NCBI RefSeq assembly: GCF_000004075.3
Contig: NC_026661.2
Span: forward strand, 868,001 to 932,000
From: Cucumis sativus
Lineage: Eukaryota; Streptophyta; Magnoliopsida; Cucurbitales; Cucurbitaceae
Length of the DNA: 64,000 nt
Reading direction: 5' to 3'
Numbering within the stretch: the stretch's first letter is position 1; each line of letters begins with the position of its first letter. The notes below the pieces were generated by a model. It was not told the origin of the DNA and searched no databases. It saw only the letters and a list, made by a program, of their open reading frames with translations. Positions 41,062-53,559 of this stretch are shown piece after piece. The position numbers were made by a program, and so were the translations under genes.

Positions 41062-43498
41062 GGTCGACAGATTTGAACAATTTGGGCCGTTGATGAGATT
41101 ATCAGCCCAGCCCACCACTCAAGTAATTTGCATTTTGTGCTTTTTAAATATTTCATATTAATATATATACACACACATCAGTTAACCCTAACTATCATGT
41201 GTTTAGTTTTTAGTTTTGTGCATTCTTCACACCAGATTTCCAAATAAATTTACAGTCAGATTTGAATTTTGCATTTGTATTAATTTCAGTATATGATGAA
41301 TACAATCTCTGCATGATCTTTTGATGTCTTTTTTCTTGAAAAGTAAAACTTTAACTTTTAATATTGTTGACTTCGTTGGATATTTGATCTTTGGGCTTGT
41401 TGATCTTCCTAGACAATTGGTCTTTGAACTTTTTGATCTTTTTTTATTGGTCTTTTTGGATTGTTGATCTCTTACAGAATTTGTCTTTGAACTTATTGAT
41501 TTTTATTCAATGGTCGGTCTTTAGGTTAGACAATAAGTTTGGATAAGTTTTTGGCTTGTTAATTTGTTTGGATTTGTCTAACGACCTCATAAGAGATATC
41601 CTTTTCAAATCTCCGGAGCTTTCATTATATGAACTTTGGACCTTATGAGCTTTAGAGTATGAGTCTTCAAAATTTGGGAGTTATCTTCACGAAGTTGTAA
41701 AAATAACATTAATTTGAGCTTCAATATGTTAAAATTTAAAGAGGTTTTATCCTTCCAATTATTCAATATTAAGAAGGTTGTAAACTTATCAATTTGATTT
41801 TCAAAATTCTTAAATTGATCGATCAGAACTGGAAAGTCCTTATCAAAACTGTAGATATCGAGCTTCAGCACTTTCATCGTCAACTCTTTCCACCTTCTTT
41901 TTTCAAATAAAGGGGTCAGATCTCTATTTATAATGATTTTTATGGGTCCTTCACGTGTTTGGATCAAAGTTGGGCTTGTGCCCATTCTTTACTTTTACCC
42001 AAATTTTTGTCCTCAGTTTCGAATTGGATTAAACTTGGACCCGAACCGAACGATTTTTTCTTACATGATCCAATGAGTCAATAATTTACTTATATATTAT
42101 AGCATTTAACTAGTGTTCTCTTTTGACACACTTGAACTAATGTTTTAAATTTTAATTAAACGATACAAAAAATCGAGCATAATTAATTTTAAACAGTGTT
42201 TTATAATATATACTGTTTAGTTATAATTATTTTGGTACAAGGAATTAGAAGATGTGTATTCCATTGGCATATCTAGAAGAAATCATGCCATTAATATACT
42301 AAAATCATTTGTATTGACTAAGAACATGACTCATTAATACATGATAATATTATATGAATTATTATAAAGTTCTTTAGAATTCAATTTTCTATTTAATATC
42401 TAGAATGACCACAACCATTGAACATGTGATCAACTATATATTACTTGATTCAATTTTGATTATGATTTTGAAAAACAATATGAACATAATATTATCTTTG
42501 TTTGCATTCATATCATCATACATATGATTAAATACTCCTTTTTAACTTAATCTTAAACTTTAGTTCAATCTCTTTTTTCTTTTATTTTTATTTGTTTAGT
42601 TTACCTTTTTAACTATTGCTTCATTCAATGGTTGTAGTAGTCTATCTACATGTTAATAGACACTAATCATGTAGATTGAACTTTTTATGTATTTGTAAAA
42701 GTAAACAATTACAATTATACCAACAAATCAACACTCGATTTTAAAATAGTGTTTATGGATTAGAGTAATTTGGGAAATAGCCCCCAAACTGTTATGATTG
42801 TATAACTCTTTATTCCAAATGCCTCGTTGATTGGGAAACTGGCCGTTAATGGAGACCTAATTGTATCCACATTGACACCAATAGCAACATCTACCTAATT
42901 ATTGAAATTTATATATTTTAAATAAATAATAATAATTTCTTAGTAATTTATATTTTGATATCTAAATAAATGAGTGTGATTCTCATCATTAAATAACAAA
43001 TTTGAGATTACATAGTATTTATAATAAAAATATATATCTACAACCCTAACATCAAAAACAATAATAATACATATTTTTGTTAACAAATGTTACATTTTTT
43101 GCTTAGAATTTTGTTTCAAAATAGTCTCTTATATTATATCATATTTATAGTTTCAGGTATCTATGTATAAGAAAATTGATTTAATAATCAAAATTGATAT
43201 TACTTCCCAAAATTTGTCCACATAGCTCTAGAATTTGGAGATGAATGATTGATTGAAGAAGGCCCCCCACCAAAGGACATGAGTGATGACAACCAATATC
43301 AATCATACCACAAAATAAATAATAATACAACTTTAGACCAAAGACCAAAAACAAAATATCGACCTAAATTAATACAAAATTAAATTAAACTAACAAACTT
43401 TAAAAAGAAAAAGAAACAAAACAAAAGAAAATGGACAAAGGAAATTATTAGGATGCCTTATTTTTACAGCGCATTTACAAAAAAGTGAGCGACGACCG
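41062..43498. other. Spacer between MSI and HIPP genes
   Basis: No supported gene. The part at 41340-41560 repeats a loose TTGATCTTT/TTGGTCTTT phrase many times, a degenerate tandem character. An uninterrupted 126-codon minus-strand frame at 41605-41985 resembles no family I know and is AT-biased. The remainder is AT-rich. Confidence 0.4.
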
Positions 43499-44563
43499 TT
43501 ACATGACAGCACAAGCCGCGGGATTTTCGTCACTAAACGCCGTCGTATAACGAACTTCAGTTGAGCTCGCACGTGCCAGTTGGTACACGTTCGGGTCGTC
43601 GGCTTTTCGCACGTACCCTGCGGGAGCTTTCTTGTCGTAGACTCCCGGCGCGTATGGATGTGCAACCACGTCGTATGGAACGTAGGGCCACAGCTCGGCT
43701 TTCTTCCCGGTGCGGTGTGCTACACGCGCCACCACTTTGGAGGGCTCCACGTAGCCTACCACGGTGGCTTTGTTGGCTTTCCGGTCCACGTCCACTTGCT
43801 TCACTCCCTTCATTCCTTCCAACGCTCTCTTCACTTTCCTCTCACATCCTTCGCAGTCTATTCGAATTTTTAGCTCCACTGTCTGCCAAGTATTCCAAAT
43901 TAAGCTAAGATGAGCCATTTACATTATTGCCAAACATTCTTTTTATTCAAATCACACCCATTTTCGTTGCTAACACATAGATAAGAATTCAAATTACTGA
44001 CATTTATATATCATGAAATAACTCCTTGTTTTTGGTACAGAGGAAGAGAGTTTTAAATCCTCACAACTTCACTAGTTTGTACTGAACTAAAACGAAGAAA
44101 ATAATACAAAAACTTAATAAGCTTACAATTTATGCCTAATAAGCTTGTTAAATTATAATACAATTTTGAAAATTCAAATCACAAACTTAAAAAACACTTT
44201 ACACACACACTACAAACGAAATTAATGGAGCTAAAACTATGAAATCTTTGGAGTCAAAAGTTGAGTAAAAGCAAAGGGAAAAAAAGTAGGTGCCAAGAAA
44301 CTTTAATGCTTAAGAACGCTACCAAACCACAGAATCCTTGTCCCAAACTTCATGACAACGCTAAACAAAATCAAACCTTAACTCTCTGGGTTTAATTAAA
44401 GCAAAAAACCCATAAACAAAATCAGACCAAAATAACCTATAGAAAAGAAGGAAAAGAACGATTGAAGGCTCAGAAAATTTACCTGCAATTGCTTGCGTTT
44501 CTTGTGCTTATGGCCATGAGAAGAGCAATCAAAATAATCAGACAAATGATCCAAAACTCCCAT
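43499..44563 (-). CDS. HIPP26: Heavy-metal-associated isoprenylated plant protein (HIPP26-like)
   Basis: Exons 44563-44483 and 43882-43499 give 154 residues. A His/Lys-rich leader (MGVLDHLSDYFDCSSHGHK...) precedes an HMA domain (about 28-92) with the metal-binding CxxC core at C37-E-G-C40. The tail holds the conserved WPYVPYDVVAHPYA and EVRYTTAFSDENP blocks and ends in the CaaX box CAVM, predicting farnesylation and membrane or nuclear association. HIPP26 in Arabidopsis binds metals, partners zinc-finger homeodomain protein ATHB29 and responds to cold, drought and salt. Exon 2 is markedly GC-richer than its surroundings. The promoter has three CACGTG cores, which fits stress regulation. Confidence 0.95.
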
Positions 44564-44641
44564 TTTCTTTTTAATATATCTTGGAGATTTTCTTAAAAGC
44601 TTTGCAATGGAAATGACAAATTATGAATGTGGCCGCTCCTC

Positions 44642-44649
44642 TTTAAATA
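44642..44649 (-). promoter_or_regulatory. Candidate TATA box of the HIPP gene
   Basis: TATTTAAA on the minus strand, 79 bp upstream of the start codon. Confidence 0.45.
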
Positions 44650-44770
44650 AGCCACCAAATTCTCCATTTTCCCAAATCTAAAACTTCTTATTTCATTATT
44701 TTCTTTGTTATTTCTGATGTCGGAAGGGAGACGTTAGCCGTTGGATTATTACAACGATGGCGATGTTCGC

Positions 44771-45051
44771 CACGTGTCGACATGGAGATTTGAGTTTGTA
44801 CTTGCGTGGATGCGGTGGCATGGTCCGAACCGACCAAACGGGCAGTTGGGCCCCGGTTTTTGGAGCCGGGTGGCACGTGCACCCCACGCTTTTTTTCGTT
44901 TGGAAAAGTTAATAGCTTTCGTTTATCTTTTCTTTTCTTTTCTTTTCCTTCTTTTTTCTATATATGTAGGGCCCACGCGTTGTGTGGTGTGGGTCCCGTT
45001 TTCAGTGATTAGAGGCAATTAAAGTCATATCCATCCAATTCATGACACGTG
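44771..45051. promoter_or_regulatory. Three CACGTG (G-box/ABRE) cores upstream of HIPP
   Basis: CACGTG at 44771-44776 (in CCACGTGTC), 44874-44879 (in GGCACGTGC) and 45046-45051 (in ACACGTGGC), all within 490 bp upstream of the HIPP26-like start codon. The first and third match the ABA-response element core ACGTG(G/T)C. bZIP (ABF/AREB) or bHLH factors are the expected binders. Confidence 0.6.
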
Positions 45052-45059
45052 GCTCCTGC

Positions 45060-48000
45060 TCAATTTCACAAAAAAATTATAATTTTTTATTTAAGAAAAA
45101 AAATCCAAATCTAGTTTAGTATATGATTGATATTTGTGTTATAATAGTAAATATGTGAACTGATTCTTAGCTGAATTTGAACTCTTAGCCTTTTAGTGCA
45201 AATGCAACATTAAAGATGAAGAATAGGGATCCAACCAATATTCAACATCTTCTGTCTGAGAATCTTTAATAATGCTCTTAATTTCTCTTTTTATACTTTA
45301 CATTCTAAATGGATCTTCTTCACAAACTATCTCTCACTTTGGACAATACTTGTCATATCATGTGCCACTCTTAAGTTTTCTAACTATACCTATTTTGATA
45401 TGGGACATGGGTTCCCCTAGAGTTCTAAGATTACCTGGGATCCATATGTTTGACAGAGGAGCTTGGCCAAGCATTTCATCACTATTTGGACACTGTGAAA
45501 TCTTGGAGATGAGATCTACTTTAGTAAAGGAATGTCTTATCTTGTTTTGTTCATGATTTGGATTAATTTCTAATCCTAAGAGTAGGACCCTTTAAAGGCC
45601 ATACACTACTATAATTCCTTTTCCATACAATATGGGGCTTTTGGGAAAAATAAATTGACTTAAAGTATGTAACATAACATCAATCATCCTATTAACTAAT
45701 TGGAGTTATGCTTGTAATTTTAGACTAGCACAATTATTCAATTAAAATTTCCTTTTTCTAACACTGTTTTTTATAATATGATAAATTAACTTTTTGCATA
45801 ATGAAAATGCTAAAAGTGCCATTTGAGTGACCAATACGTTCGATCAAGTTTTCCTAATAGGGTGAAACTAAGAATAATAACTTTTTTTCTATTGTCATCA
45901 CATATTTTAATCCTATAGATTTAAAAATTAATAATAAAACAGCACTAAACTTTATTTCTCTTTAATAATTGGTTAGTTTTTGAAATGGATAACAATTTAG
46001 TACACATAATTTTAAATAAAAATTAAGACATTGCTACCATAAAAGTTTAGGTTAAATTTTTAGTCTTACTAATAATAATATTTGAATTTATCAACACAAA
46101 ATATCCCTTACATCTAAAGTTTTCACATTCATAGAATTAAATTTTTGCATCAACACTTTCACATGGCTATGATTCTATATCAACATAAATAATATTTTTA
46201 ACCAACGTTTTTATTATATCATTAATTAAAATACAACTTTGACAATGACCCTTTTAACCCAATTAAGAAACCTTTTATTCACTTAGGTATTAAAAATGTA
46301 AATGAGATGTTGGCCCAAGGGAGTATTAGAAATATTTATTGATATGGACATTTTCCCCTTCATTTCATACCAATAGTTTTGGGTTAGGTCAATAATTGAG
46401 AGCCACAAATCCACGAAGCATTTTTTTCAAGAAAAAAGTGATCCAATGAACTTGTAAGTCTCTTTCTTTTAAATTTTCATAAATTTTTATACAAAGTCAC
46501 TTACGTGGAGCGTCAAATAAACTTAATACAATGAAGTTCATCTTATCTATATATATAAACAACAGTATTAGGTGTACCAATATTTTATTTGGTTCTTAGT
46601 TTGACTAATATTTCATTTCATTTATATTTTCTAGAATAATTTAATTTCCAACCGTTGAGCCATTGCAAAAATATTATTATATATTTTGAATGAGAAGTAT
46701 ATAAAAAGAAAGATTAGTAGAAGCATAGATTAATGTATAATAGAGGATTGGTGAGATTATATGGTGTGGGTTCTAAGAAGTTGCAACATACATAGTTACA
46801 AACACGTACGACATCATTCAATCCAACGCTAATTATTTATTTATGTTAATTATTTCGTTGAAAAAGAAAAAGATATAATAAGATTTAAATATTTGTATTA
46901 ATATATATAATACTTACATTTGAGGGCATTAGATGAGATTCCGTTGAAGGTGTGTGGAGGGTTCAAAGCACAATGGGAATCTAAAACGCCGACTAGACCG
47001 GATTTTTCTTATTGTAACTAAAAAATAATTATATTTTAAAACTACATGTCGTCTTTTGCCACTTACAAGGTTGGGATTTACGAGTAAATAATTTATTAAA
47101 CTGCCTTCGAGATGAAGCAAAAATATCAATATTAATATTTATAATAATCAATTAATCAATTTAATAATAAATCTTTCAACTTTATTCACAAAAGTTGACT
47201 ACTAATGTTACTGTACATATTTTAAAAACTTATACAATCTATATTTACAAATCTTATATATTCTTTTAATTTCTTTTTAAAAGTGTCACACCGACATTTT
47301 AATCAAAATTTTGATTTCTTCGACATTCATATTATTTTATGTTAATTACAAGTATATGAAGTATCTTTCAAATTTAAAAACAAAAAGTGTTAACAAACAA
47401 ATAAGTGAATGTTACGTTATAAACTTTGTATATCTAATAAGTGTTATGTTACGTTATGGTGTTGCCTACGACTTTCCAATTTTTTTTTAAATGGATTGAA
47501 GTCTTGTTGTTCTTTTGATATAAACAATTTTATCTTTTTGACTGTAGGATGTTAGTCTATTAATTGTTTTTGTTTCCGATATATGAACCTACATGTCACA
47601 TGAATCACATTTAAGAAGGGATGCAGAAAAAAATATTTTAAGATGTTAGCACCTTCAAACAAAATTCAACCTAACTTTTAAAACTTCAAAAAGAAATAAT
47701 ATTTTAAAATGAATGATTACAGATTTTTAGTGACGACACAAATAAAGTTATTTTTTTAATAGATCTTAAACTACATTTGTAGTAATTAGTTTTTTTTTTT
47801 CCAAAACTCATTTGTTATTTTGTAATATCTAAAAATGTTAAGAAGTGGGAGAGAAACATTGAATGGTTCCATTTGTAGGAAGTTTTTATTAATAAAGGTT
47901 GTTGGTAGCTTGGGACCTTGGGACCTTTGGGTATGGGAAGAGTTTATTATTATTGTATTAATTGTCAATTTTGAATACTCCATGGTCTCCCATGCTCACT

Positions 48001-49600
48001 CTCAATGCATTGTCTTCATCTATATATATAATTTTAAAATTTAAACTTAGTAGTATAGAACATTATATATTGTTATTAAAAGAAAAAACTTTGTTATTCT
48101 ACTTTGTTTTCTTTAGAAGGTTTCTTTTATTTGATATATCAACTCATTCAACTTTTATGTATGTGGGTGATGACTCGTCTGCATTATCATTATCATTTTC
48201 AATTTGATGAGCATCTTTTTTCACCATCAAAACTTCTAATATAATAAAGTCTATAGTTATTGTCATGTAACGTGATTTTAATTTTTAAAATACTTCGTAC
48301 ATTCTAGATTCAGTAGAACATGAACGGCATACTATCGTTTCAATTTTTCACTCGTTTCATTTTCTTTATTAGAGAGTTGATGCAAAGTTTCAATATTTTT
48401 CTATGTTTTTAGAAAATAATTAAAAGAATTGTAACGTGACCGACACTAACTTGCATATCTTCTCTTCATTTGAAGCATCTTCGTGGTTTTGTAATAGCTC
48501 ATGATATCGATATATATTCTAAAACTATGATTAAATAAAATTGTCTCTTGTATTCTATCCAAACTATTTTGTCTTTTTACTTTAACAAACTAAATGTAGA
48601 TTATATTATATGTATCATCTTCCATCTTTTTTTGGATGTGTATATATATATCATATCGACTTCTTAACTTAGACCTTAAGGATAACATTTAGTTCTTACT
48701 AATTCTATATAATGAGAGATTGTGTACATTTGATTATGTTTAATGTTGTTTGCTTGTATGATGTATAATTGTAATAGCAATGAACTCACCTATAAAAATT
48801 TATAATCAAAATCTATGTAGTTAAGAAATGAAGGGTGCTTATTAAGATATACGATTATTATAAATATTTAATGTGTGTTAAAGTTGTTAAATTGATTGTT
48901 TATTTTATGTTAGTTCTTGTAGTTAATCTCTCATCGTTTGTAACAATCACAACAAGATAAATACAATATTTTTCTTTCTTCTCAATCTTGATAATGCTCG
49001 CGATTTGATGATGTATTTTGAAAACTACACGAGACCCACTACTTTTAAAATTACGTAGTATATACCTACTAATTTTGTCTCCTTTGATTTTTATTAGAAA
49101 GATTGAAAGAAAACACTTTATTTTCCTATGATATTACACAAATGTCCAAATCGTGGTATTTTTGGACAATTTTAACCTTCATCGAATTATTTGAAAATAA
49201 TTATTTTCAAAAATCTAAAACAATATTTTCTTAATTATCAACCACCAAAGTTACTATATCAATTGTAACTTCTTTAATTATTAAATTCATATATATTTAT
49301 ATTTATTAATGTAATATTTATTATATTTGTACTGATTTAAACATTGTATAAATTTTAGAACTTATATGATAGTAATATTTTTAATTATATTTTAGTATAA
49401 TTATTTTCAATTTAATGTCCGAGCCAAAAGTTTTTTTTTCAAGCCATCATCAATTACAACGCCAAATTTTTTCTTTTATTCTCGAAATCGGGCTTTTGTT
49501 CTTTCTTCTTCCATTCCTATTCGGTGATTTTGCATCGGTTATTCTTTAGGTTTTCGTTTATTTTTTGGAACTTATATTATTTATTCTTCCATTTCTTAGC
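45060..49600. other. Gene-free AT-rich stretch
   Basis: Very AT-rich, with short chance frames only. No domain, RNA gene or complete transposon recognised. Frames such as 45272-45556 and 47835-48044 have no coding signature. Confidence 0.5.
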
Positions 49601-49859
49601 ATATATTATTTTAACTTAAAATATTTTGTTCTTTATTCTTCCATTTTGTAACATATATTTCAGTCATGTTTCTCATATTTTTGTTTAATTTTATATTCTT
49701 GATCAGTTTATCTTCTTATCATGTTCAATACACCAACTTCATACAAAGATTATATATTCATTATGTATTTTATTTTACATACATGCTACTTAATGGTACA
49801 TTTAATGTTTTGTGTTATGTTTCATGCATATATTCAATAATACATTCACAACTTTTTCT

Positions 49860-50490
49860 TTTAGTTCTGTAATTTTTTCTTTCTGAATTTATATATACCA
49901 CTGTATGCACATATTTTGTAACAAATAATTTTTTTAATTATTACATATATACTACTGCATAATAAATAAATATATATATATCTTATATGATTTGTTACAT
50001 ATATATACTACTTCATATATTTTGGTAATACATAAATCATTTTATCAGTTTATACATCTGCATATATACAATAATGTGTACTTAATGAAAGATATAAGTT
50101 CATTGTTTAATCATATATTTCTTTTATGTTTGAATTTCAATACCTTCTTATATACTACAAAAAAATTTCGATAATACATAAATCTTAGTTAAAGCTCTAA
50201 TCATATATGATAAAATTTCAATACCTTTCTGTACTACTGCATATATTCAATAATACATAAATTATAGTTGGATTTCATTACATATCATTGCATACACAGA
50301 CGATGTTGTCAATATATACATTTGTATATATACAATAACACGTATTTAGTAACACATATAGTTTAGTTTTTCTCTCTATCCGATCAATATTTTCTTCGAT
50401 TTCTTACATATATACTATTGCATAATACATTTATGTTATGTGATTTGTTCCAAATATACCACTGCATACATTCAATAATACAGAAATTGA
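49860..50490 (+). repeat. Degenerate tandem array, unit about 35-40 bp
   Basis: Seven or eight imperfect copies of a unit resembling TACATATATACTACTGCATA followed by TATTCAATAATACATAAAT. Good examples are at about 49941-49970, 49997-50040, 50230-50275 and 50404-50490. It directly precedes the transposase zinc-knuckle relic at 50561. Confidence 0.6.
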
Positions 50491-50560
50491 AGTTGTCATC
50501 CTCTCATTGGATGTAAAATGTTCAGTTGGTTGACTAAAGAATATAAGAATTTCTTTTAAA

Positions 50561-50638
50561 ATGAAGTTCAAGCGACACATTAAATATGATCGTTGTGGAC
50601 GTATTGGCCATAATCGAAAGAAATACAAGTTTTCCTAA
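50561..50638 (+). pseudogene. Relic of a Mutator-like transposase CCHC zinc knuckle
   Basis: A 25-codon frame reads ...KYDRCGRIGHNRKKYK then stop. It matches the C-x2-C-x4-H-x4-C knuckle that ends MULE transposases (typically CSRCGQIGHNRKTC), but the first and last Cys are both Tyr, one TGT-to-TAT type change each. Nothing of the catalytic domain is visible nearby, so this is a fragment of a dead element. Confidence 0.55.
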
Positions 50639-50815
50639 TTCAACAGGTTTTTCCTTCTTATTATTAGACTTTTTGTATGTTGTTTTAGACTTTTATTTGA
50701 AATATTTGTATTTTAGTTTTTAATTCAATTATTTTATTTCCATACTTTTTCATAAACTTTCATCTACGATACTAATCAAAGTTCCTCAATTTATTATATT
50801 TAATATACTATCTTT

Positions 50816-50965
50816 CATACCATAATCACTATTATTTCAAACATAACTCATTATTTGCTACATATATTAGGAATATTTGAAATAAAATACATAAATCAAT
50901 TTAACAAATTGATAACATAACCTTTTTATTTATAAAATATACAATGTATTATTTCATATATACTA
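50816..50965 (+). repeat. Dispersed repeat, copy 1 (pairs with 55460-55605)
   Basis: Shares the run ATTTCAAACATAAC, ATTTGAAATAAAATACATAA and ATAAAATA...TGCATTATT-type blocks, in the same order and orientation, with 55460-55605 (about 70-75 percent identity by eye). It lies downstream of the MULE knuckle and is probably part of the same element family. Confidence 0.5.
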
Positions 50966-51808
50966 TTCATAAACCAATTTAACATATCCTCCTCATTCAA
51001 CCATTTTTTCATACAATTATCTGAATCTTCAATTCTTTCATCAAAGTTTTTATATCGCAAACATATTCAATTTTCCTCAACATTACATATACTAGAGAGC
51101 AATTAGTCTTTTAATGACATATATTACAACTAGTTATTTACGACATATTATTTTTTTTATTTATATAGAATCATCCTTGTTTTTTTTTTCTTTTAGTATT
51201 TCTGAAAGATTTGAACGGTTTACTAGTAACGTTTATGATTTTTCTATTTTGAACTTGTTATATATGTTCTTTTTAACATATTACATTGACCCAACAATTT
51301 TGGACTGTTTTGACCATCACATACTATGCAAATTCTAATCTATTCAAATGTTCGATTTTATGTATTATAAAATATGTTCGTTTCTTTTCTTTAAAGACAT
51401 TAAGAGTATTCAACTATATATGTAGAGATATAAATTTGTATTGTTTAATTTGATTTACTAATTCTATATAGTTTAAATAACATCCTAGTTATGAATAAAT
51501 AAATAAAAATATATAGAGAAAAATTTTATTCAAAAACAATCATTTTATTTATTAAAAAGAATGATTTACACGATAACAACATTTACCTATGTCATCTCTA
51601 AACTATATCTATATTCACATTTTCACTTAAACTAAAAAATACAAATGGAGAATGATATGTGCTCCAAGTTGGAATGATATGAATGTGGCAAACCGTTGTA
51701 CATGCAAAATTATGAATTTGTGAAAATTATAATAAAAAAATAATTACGAATTGAAATATTTGTGGATAGCAAATTAAACTCACGTACATACGAAGGTGTC
51801 ACATCGTT

Positions 51809-52253
51809 TCATTGTTGTTCAAGGGACATCTCGAGCTCCCTTGCAAAAAATAATGCATCTTCATGCCCAGTTAAATAATTTTGTTCGGGTGCTCCAATTT
51901 CCATTGTTGGACTATAAGAAAGAGCAAAGTCTTTTGTTAGGAGCATTGTTAAAAAACATTTGATCAATAGTATAAAAGACCTTTATAATATAATTTCATA
52001 TATATACATAATTAAAATATTTAAAAGTTAATTGGAATAAAAGAAAAAAATAAAGAAACTGTTTGATCAATAATATATAAAAATAAAAATATATTTTAAT
52101 TTGAACGTACCATATTTCATGAGGTGTGTTATGTTTCGACCACCATTTCATTTGCATTGGTGGGTTGTAAGAAAAATTAAAATATTTTTTAAGAGCATTA
52201 GGAACGAATAAAACTCTTAAATTTATTAAACCAAATTGTGTTTTACGATCCAT
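51809..52253 (-). other. Possible two-exon tail next to the NAC pseudogene
   Basis: An ATG frame from 52253 reaches a clean donor at 52111|GTACGTT. A matching acceptor before 51911 keeps the frame to TGA at 51809, giving 81 codons in total. The second part (…GAPEQNYLTGHEDALFFAR…) has protein-like composition. It may be the 3' part of the neighbouring NAC-like gene, a separate small gene, or chance. I do not recognise it. Confidence 0.3.
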
Positions 52254-52293
52254 TCACTAATAAGTCCCACGTTATCATGATATTGTTGGCTCT

Positions 52294-53052
52294 TCAATCG
52301 TGTTTCACTTGAATAGTTTGAAGGTTGAAATCGATCTCTGAAATAAGTTGAGGTGGTTCTTTCAAATTGTATCCATTCAGAAGTTGTTCAGCAAATCGTC
52401 CGATGAAACATTCATTTTCAACCCTATCTATGCAAATTTCTTCTTCCTGTCTTGTGCGTTTAGTATTTGAATCATCTACGTGTACTTTCGTTGTTGTCGT
52501 TGTCGTCGTGTTTGGCCAATCAAGACAAGATGATGTTTGTTTTGTTGTAGGGAATGCTCTTTTGTTTTGTTTCAAGATCTTCTTTCGAAGCATACACAGT
52601 ACAAAAGAGTCATGTACAACTCCTTCAGGTACAAGATTAGGGTGAAGAGTGTACTCATACATGATCCACGAGTAATTATTATTATGATCACCATCCTTCT
52701 TCATTTTAGGATTTTCAAAATGAAACCGTTTAAAAGCACCAACCAAAGTATTATTGTGAGAAAACACTTTAGTTGCTTTGCTTTCACCGCTCCATATGGC
52801 TCCATTGGGACCAACTTTTCTTACAACACGGGATTTTTTCTTCTTAAGACAAGTGAACAAATGAACATCCTGACCATCAACCCCTCCACATTGTTCCTAT
52901 ATTTGAGGAGGCTCTTTTGTATAAATGTCTATGACGGGTAACATAATTGGTGGTACGAAACCCCCAACTATTTTGTGATAAAGATAATAACATAATAATT
53001 CTTGGTCCGTGGGACAAAAGGTATAGCCCATTGGAAGTATACTTGTATTCAT
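52294..53052 (-). pseudogene. Divergent NAC-type gene with one in-frame TAG
   Basis: A single frame from ATG 53052 to TGA 52294 (253 codons) is open except for TAG at 52899-52897, codon 52. Codons 1-51 carry a NAC subdomain-A opening (MGYTFCPTDQELLCYYL) and a subdomain-B-like block. After the stop come subdomain C to E-like blocks (SRVVRKVGPNGAIWSGE, GAFKRFHFENP, SWIMYEYTL, LCMLRKK) and an unrelated C-terminal tail. The stop replaces what is probably Trp (TGG) in a block read as PPQI-W-EQCGG. A 60-bp GT-AG segment ending at this TAG could be spliced in frame, but it is very short for a plant intron and would remove subdomain B. The sequence is a diverged cucurbit-style NAC, either dead or a nonsense allele. 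Confidence 0.7.
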
Positions 53053-53194
53053 CCTTAACTAACAAAAAGAAAAAACGATTTAAAACAAACTTTATATTAA
53101 AAAGGCACAATTTTTAATATATCTAAAATGCAACAAAATACAATTTCTAATATATCTAAAATGCAACAAACTTTTTAATTTTTAGCCTAAAAGC

Positions 53195-53270
53195 GACAAG
53201 GTAAGCTCATGGAGATTCGAACTCTACTTGTAAGGTATATGAAGTGAGCGTTTATCCAAAATTTCAAGTA
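53195..53270 (-). repeat. tRNA-derived (SINE-like) fragment 1
   Basis: On the minus strand GTTCGAATC matches the RNA polymerase III box B (GWTCRANNC). It is preceded about 35 bp upstream by a weak box-A-like GGATAAACGCTC and by CTTACAAGTAGAG, a tRNA anticodon-arm-like phrase. No folded, intact tRNA could be drawn. Confidence 0.4.
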
Positions 53271-53474
53271 ACAAAAAGATTCACAAGGTGTATATATAAC
53301 ATACGAATAACCAAAAAAAATGAAAAATTATCACCACATGAACTCTTGCGGTTAGGTTTCAAAGATAAGCATTCAACCAACAATAAAAGATCAGGTTTCA
53401 CATCACAACCGTATGTGTATAGAATATTCAAATAAGCATCTTCTATATCGATACAAATTAAAAACAAAAAAGTC

Positions 53475-53545
53475 CACCCTAACGAAGAGTCGAACTCCGG
53501 TATTAGAGTTTTGTAGGTGCGGGTTTAACAAACATTTCAATAACA
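53475..53545 (-). repeat. tRNA-derived (SINE-like) fragment 2
   Basis: On the minus strand GTTCGACTC (box B) follows GTTAAACCCGCACC (box-A-like) at tRNA-like spacing. It is in the same orientation as the fragment 270 bp away. Both lie just upstream of the NAC pseudogene and may come from the same SINE family. Confidence 0.4.
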
Positions 53546-53559
53546 CCTTACGATTGGTG

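Noticed and set aside
41605..41985. 126-codon minus-strand frame between MSI and HIPP
   Set aside because: Low-complexity, Lys/Leu/Phe-rich from AT bias, with no family resemblance. Kept only as a note in the spacer entry.
45272..45556. 94-codon plus-strand frame
   Set aside because: No coding signature; the nucleotide sequence has the look of a decayed retroelement fragment, but I could not identify it.
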